NCBI RefSeq assembly: GCF_025351295.1
Contig: NZ_JANXWD010000105.1
Span: 62,001 to 126,000 of the forward strand
DNA: 64,000 nucleotides
Direction of reading: 5' to 3'
From: Phenylobacterium sp.
GTDB taxonomy: Bacteria; Pseudomonadota; Alphaproteobacteria; Caulobacterales; Caulobacteraceae
Part shown: piece by piece, positions 17,474 through 24,815 of the stretch
Numbering within the stretch: position 1 is the first letter of the stretch
Layout of the letters: every line of letters starts with the position of its first letter
The notes under the pieces: model-generated
The model's database searches: none
Told to the model about the DNA's origin: nothing
Seen by the model: only the letters and a program-made list of their open reading frames with translations
Translations under genes and position numbers: made by a program

Positions 17474-18733
17474 CTATCGGCGGATGACCACCGGCAGGGT
17501 CTCGTAGCCCTTTACGAAGCTGGAGCGGACGCGGCGGGGTTCGCCGACGACGTCAATATGGCTGAACCGCTTGAGGATCTCTTCCCAGACGATCTTGAGC
17601 TGGAGCTCGGCCAGGCGGTTGCCGACGCAGCGGTGGATGCCGAAGCCGAAGGACAGGTGCTGGCGGGGCCGCTCGCGGTCGATGATCAGGGCGTCGGGAT
17701 TGGCGATCACCGCCTCGTCGCGGTTGCCCGAGACGTACCACATGAGCACCTTGTCGCCCTGCTTGATCGGCGTGCCGGCGATCTCGGTGTCCACCCGCGC
17801 GGTGCGCCGCATGTGGGCCAGCGGGGTCTGCCAGCGGATGATTTCCGGCACCATGCCCTCGACCAGGCTGTGGTTGGCGCGCAGCTTGTCGTATTCGCCG
17901 GGGAACTTGTTCAGGGCATAGACCCCGCCGGTCATCGAGTTGCGCGTGGTGTCGTTGCCGCCGACGATCAGCAGGGTCAGGTTCCCGAGGTATTCGTCGG
18001 GGGTCATGTTCCGGGTGTGCTCGCCGTGGGCCATCATCGACACCAGGTCGCCGGCCGGCGGCGCGTTGACCCGCTCGTTCCAGAGCCCGGTGAAATAGGC
18101 CAGGCACTCCAGCAGCTTCTCCTGACGTTCGTCTTCCGTCTCAACGATGCCGCCCTTGATCGGCAGCGCCGTGGCGCAGTCGGACCAGAAGGTCAGCAGC
18201 CGCCGGTCCTCGAACGGGAAGTCGAACAGGGTGGCCAGCATCTGGGTGGTGAGTTCGATCGAGACCCGGTCGACCCAGTCGAACGTCTCGCCGACCGGGA
18301 GTTCGTCCAGGATGCGCCCGGCCCGCTCGCGGATGATCGGCTCCATCAGTGCCAGATTGGCGGGCGCGACGGCGGGACTGACCGTCTTGCGCTGAACATC
18401 GTGGCGCGGCGGGTCCATGGCGATGAAGCTGGGGCGGCGCAGGTCCGGCCGCGCGTCGCGGATGGTGATCCCGCCCAGGGCGGCGTCCGAGGAGAACACT
18501 GCGTGGTTGGTGTCGACCGCCATGATGTCGTTGTAGCGGGTCACCGACCAGTAGGGGCCGAACTCGCTGTCCTTGCACCAGTGGACCGGGGCCTCGGCGC
18601 GCAGGCGCTCGAAATAGGGCCAGTGGCTGTCGGTGCGGAACAGCTCCGGGTCGCCGGGATTGAGATCCTCCAGTGGGGTCGAATAGGCCGCGGCCCTGGC
18701 CTGGTCTCCGATCGTGCCCGCGCCGTCCGCCAT
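17474..18733 (-). CDS. Cytochrome P450
   Basis: Soluble bacterial P450 of 419 residues. The oxygen-binding I helix is VGGNDTTRN (Asp261, Thr262, Thr263), the ExxR motif is EIIR at 297-300, and the haem loop is FGFGIHRCVGNRLAE with ligand Cys369. No membrane anchor is present. Sequence style (HMRRTARVDTEIAGTPI and VLMWYVSGNRDEAVI) recalls the CYP families acting on terpenes or steroids in Actinobacteria and Alphaproteobacteria, but the substrate is not determinable. No ferredoxin or reductase gene is adjacent. GGAGGA lies 13 bases before the ATG. It leads a minus-strand run with cyclodeaminase, VOC and kinase-like genes. Confidence 0.94.
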   Translation of the reverse strand: MADGAGTIGDQARAAAYSTPLEDLNPGDPELFRTDSHWPYFERLRAEAPVHWCKDSEFGPYWSVTRYNDIMAVDTNHAVFSSDAALGGITIRDARPDLRRPSFIAMDPPRHDVQRKTVSPAVAPANLALMEPIIRERAGRILDELPVGETFDWVDRVSIELTTQMLATLFDFPFEDRRLLTFWSDCATALPIKGGIVETEDERQEKLLECLAYFTGLWNERVNAPPAGDLVSMMAHGEHTRNMTPDEYLGNLTLLIVGGNDTTRNSMTGGVYALNKFPGEYDKLRANHSLVEGMVPEIIRWQTPLAHMRRTARVDTEIAGTPIKQGDKVLMWYVSGNRDEAVIANPDALIIDRERPRQHLSFGFGIHRCVGNRLAELQLKIVWEEILKRFSHIDVVGEPRRVRSSFVKGYETLPVVIRR

Positions 18734-18850
18734 GGTCTGGTCCTCCGCCCCGGCCGAAGCATGCCCCCAAACGGGCGCGGCGCAAACCCTGGGGCCGGCG
18801 TGGATTTGTCTGCTAGGCTCGGGTCGTCTGCGCGGACAGGGGATTTATCC

Positions 18851-19348
18851 ATGACCACCCTTTTCAGGGCCGCGCTTCTTTTCAGGGGCGGGCTCGCCGC
18901 GCTGGCCGTATTGGCCGCCGCCGGACCGGTCCACGCCGCCCAGGTCTGCGCCTGGATGACCGAGAAAGTCGGCGACGCGGACCTGCACGAGGTAACGCTG
19001 TGGCTGGAGTCCGACAGCGACGTCGACCTCTACTACATGATCAAGGGCGAGGGCCTGAAGAGCGAGGGCTCACGGTCCCATTCGCCCGGGAGCGGCACCT
19101 ATTCGCTGCGGGCGAAGAAGCCCGAGAAGCCCTGGGGGTTCGGCGCGACGCTGTCGCCGCCCGGCGAGATCGACATCATCGCCGAACTGCATGCCACGCC
19201 GGCCGATATCTTCGCCGACGATGAGCCGCCGCTGATCGCCTCGTTCACCTTCCATCGGGCCTTGCCGGAGGGTGAGAAGATCCCGCCGGCCACGCTCGCG
19301 GAACGGCAGTGCGTGACGGCGGACTTCCCCAGGCCCCGACGCCCGTAG
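18851..19348 (+). CDS. Small secreted protein, function unknown
   Basis: Not recognised. The 165-residue product has a classical signal peptide (LAALAVLAAAGPVHAAQ, likely cleaved after AHA/HAA near residue 33). The mature part is acidic and beta-rich, beginning with QVCAWMTEKVGDADLHEV, with one further Cys near the C-terminus (ERQCVTADF), so a single disulfide is possible. ATG 18851 was chosen because the signal peptide begins there; the reading frame is open far upstream but that stretch is the antisense of the P450 gene. It is divergent from the P450 gene across 117 bases. Confidence 0.75.
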   Translation: MTTLFRAALLFRGGLAALAVLAAAGPVHAAQVCAWMTEKVGDADLHEVTLWLESDSDVDLYYMIKGEGLKSEGSRSHSPGSGTYSLRAKKPEKPWGFGATLSPPGEIDIIAELHATPADIFADDEPPLIASFTFHRALPEGEKIPPATLAERQCVTADFPRPRRP

Positions 19349-19350
19349 AT

Positions 19351-19410
19351 TGGCGTCGGGCGGGGGGACGCGCTCCCGCCGGACCCGCCGGAAGGAGCGC
19401 GCCGACGTCA
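19351..19410. terminator. Possible bidirectional terminator hairpin
   Basis: Between two convergent genes, CGCGCTCC (19369-19376) pairs with GGAGCGCG (19394-19401), and outer TGGCGTCGG nearly pairs with CCGACGTCA. No T-run follows, so an intrinsic terminator is only a suggestion. Confidence 0.4.
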
Positions 19411-19584
19411 GACCTTCAGGTCGAACTTGGTGCCCTGGCCCGGAGCCGGGGGCGGCGAGGCCTTCGCCTTGACGTCGTCGCCGTCGCCGTCGTGGGGCCG
19501 ATCCGGCGCCTTGGCCGGGGGAGCTGCCGGTGCGGCGGCGGCCGGCGTCGGGGCCGCCTGCGGGGGAGCTGAGCTGATGTTCAT
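19408..19584 (-). CDS. Small Pro/Ala-rich protein (58 aa), unknown function
   Basis: Short gene supported by a good ribosome binding site (AAGGAG ten bases before ATG 19584) and a sharp change of composition at its borders. The product begins MNISSAPPQAAPTPAAA, is rich in Pro and Ala, has a charged middle (DRPHDGDGDDVKAKA) and ends GTKFDLKV. It has no membrane helix or Cys and is likely disordered. It sits between the secreted protein gene and the TonB-dependent receptor, 150 bases upstream of the end of the latter's coding region in genomic order but transcribed separately. No family is recognised; the call rests on translation signals alone. Confidence 0.55.
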   Translation of the reverse strand: MNISSAPPQAAPTPAAAAPAAPPAKAPDRPHDGDGDDVKAKASPPPAPGQGTKFDLKV

Positions 19585-19733
19585 GGGCTGACTTCTCCTT
19601 CTGAGACGCCGCATCCATATGCGCGACGCGCTTTCGCGATTGTGAACGCCGGGGATTTTTTTCAGGCCTGAAATGTCGCAGCCCCGTGCACCTTGGCGCC
19701 TGGCGCGGCGGCGCGGCGCCCGACCCCGGGCGG

Positions 19734-21839
19734 CTAGAACGCCTTGCTTACCCCGGCGAACAGGCCGCGCCGCGGGCCGAACTGCGGGGCGCCGACGCCG
19801 ATGCCCGAGCCGTCGCGGATGGCGTACTGCCGGTCGAACAGGTTGATCACGTCGGCGCGCAGGGTCAGCGGGCCGCCCGGCAGGCCGTCCAGGGTGTGGG
19901 CGACGCCCAGGTTCACCTGGACATAGGCCGGCAGCTTGTCGCCGTTGGGGACCGCGCCGTCCCGGCGCAGGCCCGAGCCATAGATCACGTCGGTCGACAC
20001 CCGCGTCCCGCCGAACCGGTATGTGCCGCCGGCCGAGGCCGTGTAGGTCTGGTCGTGGTCCAGATAGACGTGGTGGCCGGCGATATAGGCCAGGTCGGCC
20101 GGGTGGAAGTTGAACTGGCTGGAGACGATGTCCTTCCCCTTGGCCCGCGAGACCGCCAGGTTGCCGTAGGCGCTGAACGGGCCGCTGGCGTAGTTGGCCG
20201 AAAACTCGACCCCCTTGGCGTAGCCGGAGCGATAGTTGAACGGGGTCAGGATGATCGGCGCGCCGAACTGGCCCTCGTCCACCAGGTTGCGGGCCAGCTT
20301 GTAGTAGGCGTCGATCCCCAGGCTGAGCGGGCCGAACCGCTGCGACACGCCCACGTCGTAGTAGTTGTCGCGCTCCGACAGCGGCAGGTCGTTCAGGGTC
20401 CCCGGCGCCTGGGCCGTCGTGCCGACGAAGCGGCTGACGGTGTCGCTGGCCACCAGTTCGAACGGCGGCGGGGTGAAGTAGCGCGCATAGCCGAGGTGGA
20501 CGGTCGTGCCCTGCGCCGGCGTCCACACCAGGTTCGCGCGCGGGCTGAGCTGGTGTTCCTGGCGGAAGGCGTCGAGGCGGTCGAAGCGCAGGCCGTAGTT
20601 GAAGGTCAGGGTGTCGGCCAGTTTCCACTCGTCCTGCAGGAAGGCCGAGAGCGTCGTGCCGGTGTTGTGGTCGGCGTCGGCGAGGACCAGCGGCCGGTCG
20701 GTGGTCTGGACGCCGTCGGCGTCCACCGGCAGCACCTGGGAACTGGTGCGGCTGGTCGTGCGGTCGCGCTGGGCGATGACCCCGCCGCGCAGGGTGTGGC
20801 GGTCGTTCAGCGTGTAGACGCCCTCGAGCTGCAGGCCGAGCGCCAGGTCGGTCTTGCGCGCATCCTGGGCGATGCCGTTGAACAGCAGTTCGCCCAGCGG
20901 GTCGGCGCGGTAGGTGAGGGTCGAGTAGCGGGCGAACACCGAGGCCTGGCCGGTGAACCGCTCGGTCGAGCGCTGGTAGGCGCCGATGGCGAAGCTGGTC
21001 CCCTCGCGCTGGTTCTGGTCCAGGTCCTGGCTGGCGAAGGCGGTCCGGCCGTTCACGCTCAGGCCCAGGTCCGGCTGCAGGCCCGCGGTGTTGGGGATCT
21101 CGAAGCGCTGTTGCGACGTGCCCACGATGGCCGAGACGCGGCTCTGGTCATCCAGGATGTGGTCGAAATAGCCGAAGCCCTGGTACTGGTCGGAGTGGTC
21201 GTGCAGCGGGTCGGCGCGGCCGTCGGGGCTCTCGATGCCGACGTCGGTGCCGGTGTAGCTCAGCGAGCCGAAGGCGCTGGAGCGCCCGAACGAGCCGCCA
21301 TATTCGAGGCTGGGCGTGATCACCCCGTGGCTGCCGCCATAGACCGAGGCCTCGCCGCCGGTCCGGAAGCCGCTCTTGGTGGTGATGTTGATGATGCCGG
21401 CCGTGCGCAGCCCGTACTGGGCCGGCAGCGCCCCGGTGATCAGCTCGATGTTCGACGCCAGCCGGGGCGACAGGGTCTGACCGAACACCGCCAGGCCCTC
21501 CGGCAGGATCACATTGTTCAGCCGGTACTGGATGTTGCCGTGGTCGCCGCGGATGTGCAGCTGGCCGAAGCTGTCCTGCGCCACCCCGGGAGCCTGGAGC
21601 ACGACCTGGTTCAGCTGGGTATTGGCCCCGCCGGGCAGGTTGGTGATGAAAGCCTCAGGCAGGGAATAGCTGGTCGCCCCCAGGGCCGGCTCGATGGCCG
21701 AGCGGGCGGCGTCCAGCCGTCGGGCGGTGACGACCACCTCCTCCACCGGCCCGGCGGTCGTGGTCTGCGCCGCGGCGGACATGGCGGCGGCCAGGGCGGC
21801 CGCGCTGACAGACACGAACACAGACAACTTCAGCGCCAT
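19734..21839 (-). CDS. TonB-dependent outer-membrane receptor, probably zinc-regulated
   Basis: Outer-membrane active transporter of 701 residues with signal peptide (VSVSAAALAAAMSAAAQ), plug domain (about 40-150; VEEVVVTARRLD, IQYRLNNVILPEG, TGALPAQYGLRTAGIINI-type segment) and a C-terminal beta-barrel ending in Phe (GVSKAF), as needed for Bam insertion. A His/Asp-rich loop (DPLHDHSDQYQGF, FDHILDD) could bind metal. Directly upstream lies a strong Zur-box-like operator (21856-21895), so the receptor is proposed to import zinc or a zinc complex, functionally like ZnuD; this is inference from the operator, not from the barrel sequence. It is monocistronic here. Confidence 0.92.
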   Translation of the reverse strand: MALKLSVFVSVSAAALAAAMSAAAQTTTAGPVEEVVVTARRLDAARSAIEPALGATSYSLPEAFITNLPGGANTQLNQVVLQAPGVAQDSFGQLHIRGDHGNIQYRLNNVILPEGLAVFGQTLSPRLASNIELITGALPAQYGLRTAGIINITTKSGFRTGGEASVYGGSHGVITPSLEYGGSFGRSSAFGSLSYTGTDVGIESPDGRADPLHDHSDQYQGFGYFDHILDDQSRVSAIVGTSQQRFEIPNTAGLQPDLGLSVNGRTAFASQDLDQNQREGTSFAIGAYQRSTERFTGQASVFARYSTLTYRADPLGELLFNGIAQDARKTDLALGLQLEGVYTLNDRHTLRGGVIAQRDRTTSRTSSQVLPVDADGVQTTDRPLVLADADHNTGTTLSAFLQDEWKLADTLTFNYGLRFDRLDAFRQEHQLSPRANLVWTPAQGTTVHLGYARYFTPPPFELVASDTVSRFVGTTAQAPGTLNDLPLSERDNYYDVGVSQRFGPLSLGIDAYYKLARNLVDEGQFGAPIILTPFNYRSGYAKGVEFSANYASGPFSAYGNLAVSRAKGKDIVSSQFNFHPADLAYIAGHHVYLDHDQTYTASAGGTYRFGGTRVSTDVIYGSGLRRDGAVPNGDKLPAYVQVNLGVAHTLDGLPGGPLTLRADVINLFDRQYAIRDGSGIGVGAPQFGPRRGLFAGVSKAF

Positions 21840-21855
21840 GGGACCGCCCTCTATG

Positions 21856-21895
21856 TGATGTTATAACGTAACTTGTCCGTTATAAGATAACATCA
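21856..21895 (-). promoter_or_regulatory. Zur-box-like operator upstream of the TonB-dependent receptor
   Basis: The site begins TGATGTTAT and ends ATAACATCA, a perfect nine-base inverted pair. Read on the minus strand it contains ATGTTATCTTATAACGG, and on the plus strand ATGTTATAACGTAACTT; both resemble the Zur consensus ATGTTATAnTATAACAT known from proteobacteria. It is an AT-rich island in a GC-rich genome, 16-56 bases before the start codon, well placed for repression. Confidence 0.72.
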
Positions 21896-21972
21896 ATCAG
21901 GGTCAAGCCCGACGAAGGGTCGTCTCGCGGGCTTCGTTCCGCCTCGAAGGGGCTCGGTCGCCCCGGGCGCAG

Positions 21973-22614
21973 CTACTTCGGCGGCCCGACGCCCCTGCGC
22001 ACCGCCTCCACCGCGCGGCCCTCCAGCGGCGTCGCCACGTCGACCCGCCGGCCGGTGGACTTGCCGAACCAGGGCGCGGCGGCGACGATCATGGCTGGCA
22101 GCGCCGCGCCGATGTCGTCGGCGCCCTCGCTGGTCACGGTCACCGTCCAGAGCGGCGGCGGGGCCTGGCCGGCCGCCACCGCCTGGGCGTCGTAGGCGGC
22201 GAACGAGACATGGCGGACCGAGGTGGCGGCGCGGAGCGTCACCGTCCGGGTCCCTACCGCGCCATAGTCGACGCTCGGAGCGCGCCCGGCGGCGCCGGTC
22301 GTGGACGGCGATCCGCCGGGGGTGAAGGCCGCGACGTCCTCGGTGCGCGCGCGGAGCCGGACGCGCGGCGCGTCCACGCCATAGGCGACAATCACCACCA
22401 CCTGCGCCGGCGGCCCCGCGCCCTCGGCCAGGGTGAAGCCCGCGGCGCGCAACGCATTGCGCACTTCGCCGGCCGTCTCCTGGAAGGTCGGATCAGTCGC
22501 CAGCCCGGCCTCGGCGGGCGCCACCCGATGCGCGCTCTGCGGCCGCACCTGCGACCCGGCGGCGGCGTCGACGTGGGCGAGCAGACAGGCGCTCAGCAGG
22601 CAACCCAAAGCCAT
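21973..22614 (-). CDS. Exported protein, DUF4136-like, possible lipoprotein
   Basis: The 213-residue product starts MALGCLLSACLLAHVDA, which is a signal sequence with Cys residues at positions 5 and 10; LLSAC is lipobox-like, so it may be a lipoprotein. The mature region fits the general shape of small DUF4136-type envelope proteins: AGEVRNALRAAGFTLAEGAG, cut here to EVRNALRAAGFTL, then VVVIVAYGVD and the closing PAMIVAAAPWFGKSTG. Its role is unknown. It is transcribed toward, but 78 bases before, the operator of the receptor gene, and its own start region faces the VOC gene at 22757. Confidence 0.7.
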   Translation of the reverse strand: MALGCLLSACLLAHVDAAAGSQVRPQSAHRVAPAEAGLATDPTFQETAGEVRNALRAAGFTLAEGAGPPAQVVVIVAYGVDAPRVRLRARTEDVAAFTPGGSPSTTGAAGRAPSVDYGAVGTRTVTLRAATSVRHVSFAAYDAQAVAAGQAPPPLWTVTVTSEGADDIGAALPAMIVAAAPWFGKSTGRRVDVATPLEGRAVEAVRRGVGPPK

Positions 22615-22756
22615 GACAACCCCTCGGAACCACCGGGAGATGTCGCCTGCGCGGCCGGGCTGTCAAGGCGGGCCTCCGCACATGTTGCTATTTTGTTCTT
22701 GAAAGAGCACACAACCCGGCCTAGGCTCGGCCCAGGTCAGGACGAGGAGCTAAGCC

Positions 22757-23095
22757 ATGCGCGATGACGGCAAGGTCGACTATGTGGAGTTCCCCGGCGG
22801 CGACCTTCCCAAGGTGAAGGCATTCTACGGGGCGGCCTTCGGCTGGACCTTCATCGACTACGGCCCGACCTACGCCGGCTTCAACGAGGGCCTGGACGGC
22901 GGCTTCCACACCGACGACCCCGACGCCATCAAGACGCCCCTGGTGATCCTCTACGCCCACGACCTGGAGGCCATGGAGGCCAAGGTGCGCGCCGCCGGCG
23001 GGACCATCACCCGGCCGATCTTCGAGTTCCCGGGCGGCCGGCGGTTCCACTTCACGGACCCGGCGGGGAATGAACTGGCGGTGTGGACGGAGTAG
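22757..23095 (+). CDS. Small VOC/glyoxalase-bleomycin resistance family protein
   Basis: Single-domain VOC protein of 112 residues. It starts VDYVEFPGGDLPKVKAFY and has FGWTFIDYGPTYAGF, then FPGGRRFHFTDPAGNELAVW at the end (cited by its parts GGRRFHF and DPAGNELAVW). His and Glu in these last two strands are the usual metal ligands. Members often act as dimers with unknown substrates. GACGAGGAGC just before the ATG serves as ribosome binding site. It is divergent from the exported protein gene at 22614. Confidence 0.88.
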   Translation: MRDDGKVDYVEFPGGDLPKVKAFYGAAFGWTFIDYGPTYAGFNEGLDGGFHTDDPDAIKTPLVILYAHDLEAMEAKVRAAGGTITRPIFEFPGGRRFHFTDPAGNELAVWTE

Positions 23096-23121
23096 GCGGA
23101 CGGTTGCTTATCCAAGTGTAG

Positions 23122-23474
23122 CTACGGGTGATTAGCGACCCAGCCAGGTTGGTCGCGGGCCGCATTCGCGAGCGCCCTCTGCTCCAACGTATCTGCAGCC
23201 CGTTGTATGTCATCGGTCGGGTTCGCAATGCAGTGATCGTTCAGAAGCCGCTGAACGTCCTTGTCCCGATAGGCGCGCAGTACAGCCGCATGACCATTGG
23301 CGGGCGACAGATAGGTTCGGACCCAGAAGGTCATGGCGTGGCGCATCGGGCTGTCGGAGCGGTTCTCATTCCAAACCGCGCATGTGGCGGGACGGGCGGC
23401 CGTCGATATCGCAGACGCAGCGTCGGCTCATTTGCACCGATCATTAAGGATGAGAGGATTGCTACCCGCCACAT
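23122..23474 (-). pseudogene. Frameshifted HdeA-like small secreted protein
   Basis: The strand holds two pieces of one likely protein in different frames. From ATG 23474 comes a signal-peptide-like MWRVAILSSLMIGANE; the matching downstream frame, lacking a start, continues ATCAVWNENRSDS, then TFWVRTYLSPANG, DVQRLLNDHCIANP and DIQRAADTL, ending at TAG 23122. Spaced Cys residues with WVxxYLS and CxANP resemble HdeA-type or related periplasmic small proteins of alphaproteobacteria. One indel between about 23410 and 23440 would restore a single frame. Base composition is lower in GC than the surroundings. The remaining bases of this 470-base gap show nothing else. Confidence 0.5.
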
Positions 23475-23564
23475 CAATTCTTGTCATCGCCGCCACGAAC
23501 TATACTGCGCCGACTTAGCATAAGTCTGCAACGGGCGTCGATTGTGGATGCTGGCAGGCAACAC

Positions 23565-24599
23565 CTACTTCCCGAAAACGGCCTTGGACATGCTCATGTG
23601 CACCGCCTTGTTGCGGTCCACGACCTCGGTGATGGCCAGATCGCCGGCGACGCTGGCGAGCATGTAGGCGTCGTCGGCCGACATCCCTTTTTCGCGGATC
23701 AGGAAGTCGACCATTTCGCGGACCGCCTTGCGGGCGGCGATGGCCAGGTCGTCGTCGAAGCCCATGGCGATGTAGACGGTGGGGGTTTCGGCGCGGGGGT
23801 AGGCGGTCTTGAGGTCCTTGCGGACGATGAACTGGAAGGTCCCGGTGAGCGAGGTCTCCAGGGCGGTGACGTCGACCTCGCCGTTGCCCTGGCCGGCGTG
23901 GCCGTCGCCGACCTCGAACAGGGCGCCCTTGTTGAACACCGGCAGGTAGAGGGTCGCGCCGGCGACCAGGTCCTTGTTGTCCATGTTGCCGCCGATGACG
24001 GTGGGCGGCGTGCTGTCATAGCGGCCGAACCCGACCGGCGGCGCCACGCCCATGCTGCCGAAGAACGGGTGCAGCGGGATGGTGATCCCGGGCGCGAAAT
24101 TGGCGACCATCCTGGCGCGGTCCAGCGGGATGATCTTGGTGCGCGCATAGGGGAAGTCGTCGGTCAGGATGCCCGCCCCGTAGCGGAAGCCGTTGTAGGC
24201 ATAGGGGATCGCCAGGTCGATCTTCAGGATGCGGATCTCCAGGGTGTCGCCGGGCTCGGCGCCCTCCACGTAGATCGGCCCGGTCAGGATGTGGCCGCCC
24301 GGCCCCTTGTCGGTGACCTGGGCGTAGACGGTGCGCAGCGCCGCCTCCACCTGGTCGGGCGGGACGCCGTTCTTCTCCAGGCCCGCGGGGCTGTTGGTCA
24401 GCAGGGTGTGGACCACCACCGTGTCGCCGGACTTCACCGTCAGCGCCGGGGCGTGGGCGGCGTCATAGTTGCCCCAGGCCACCGACCTAGGTGTGGCCTC
24501 CAGGGTGAAGGTCCGCGCCGGCTCGGCCAGGGCCGCCGAAGACTGGGCCGCAGAAGCCAGGGCCAGGGCCGCGAGCGCCGCCGCCATCCGCATCGCCAT
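23565..24599 (-). CDS. Secreted acetamidase/formamidase family protein
   Basis: FmdA/AmdA-family amidohydrolase of 344 residues with an N-terminal signal peptide (MAAALAALALASAAQSSA). Family hallmarks are SVAWGNYDAAHAPALTVKSG (in parts), GHILTGPIYVEGAEPGD, FFGSMGVAP, GGNMDNKDL and VGDGHAGQGNGEV with the conserved His and Asp of the metal site. Cytosolic formamidases lack a signal sequence; an exported form suggests action on amides in the periplasm. The start ATG 24599 has GGGAGA five bases upstream; the long open frame to 24770 carries no plausible protein. It is divergent from the POT transporter gene. Confidence 0.9.
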   Translation of the reverse strand: MAMRMAAALAALALASAAQSSAALAEPARTFTLEATPRSVAWGNYDAAHAPALTVKSGDTVVVHTLLTNSPAGLEKNGVPPDQVEAALRTVYAQVTDKGPGGHILTGPIYVEGAEPGDTLEIRILKIDLAIPYAYNGFRYGAGILTDDFPYARTKIIPLDRARMVANFAPGITIPLHPFFGSMGVAPPVGFGRYDSTPPTVIGGNMDNKDLVAGATLYLPVFNKGALFEVGDGHAGQGNGEVDVTALETSLTGTFQFIVRKDLKTAYPRAETPTVYIAMGFDDDLAIAARKAVREMVDFLIREKGMSADDAYMLASVAGDLAITEVVDRNKAVHMSMSKAVFGK

Positions 24600-24815
24600 C
24601 GATCTCTCCCGATCCGTTCCGGGGCCATCTGCGCCCGCCGCCGCCAGCCACGCCAGCCCCGGCTTGCCAAACCCCGGCGGGCGCCGTCCACTCGCCCGGG
24701 GAATGGGCGCCCGTCTCCGGTCACGGCGCCGAGGGCCGCCCGCATCGGGGGATGACATGACCACCGCCACGGAGGCTCACGCCCCGACTGTGCCGCTGGC
24801 GGCTGGCCGCGCTAC

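Noticed and set aside
16541..18850. Upstream extension of the secreted protein frame
   Set aside because: This part is antisense to the P450 and cyclodeaminase genes; the signal peptide at 18851 marks the real start.
23128..23523. Plus-strand open frame of 131 codons in the 23.1-23.5 kb gap
   Set aside because: The opposite strand carries the recognisable HdeA-like segments; the plus frame shows no domain or ribosome binding site.
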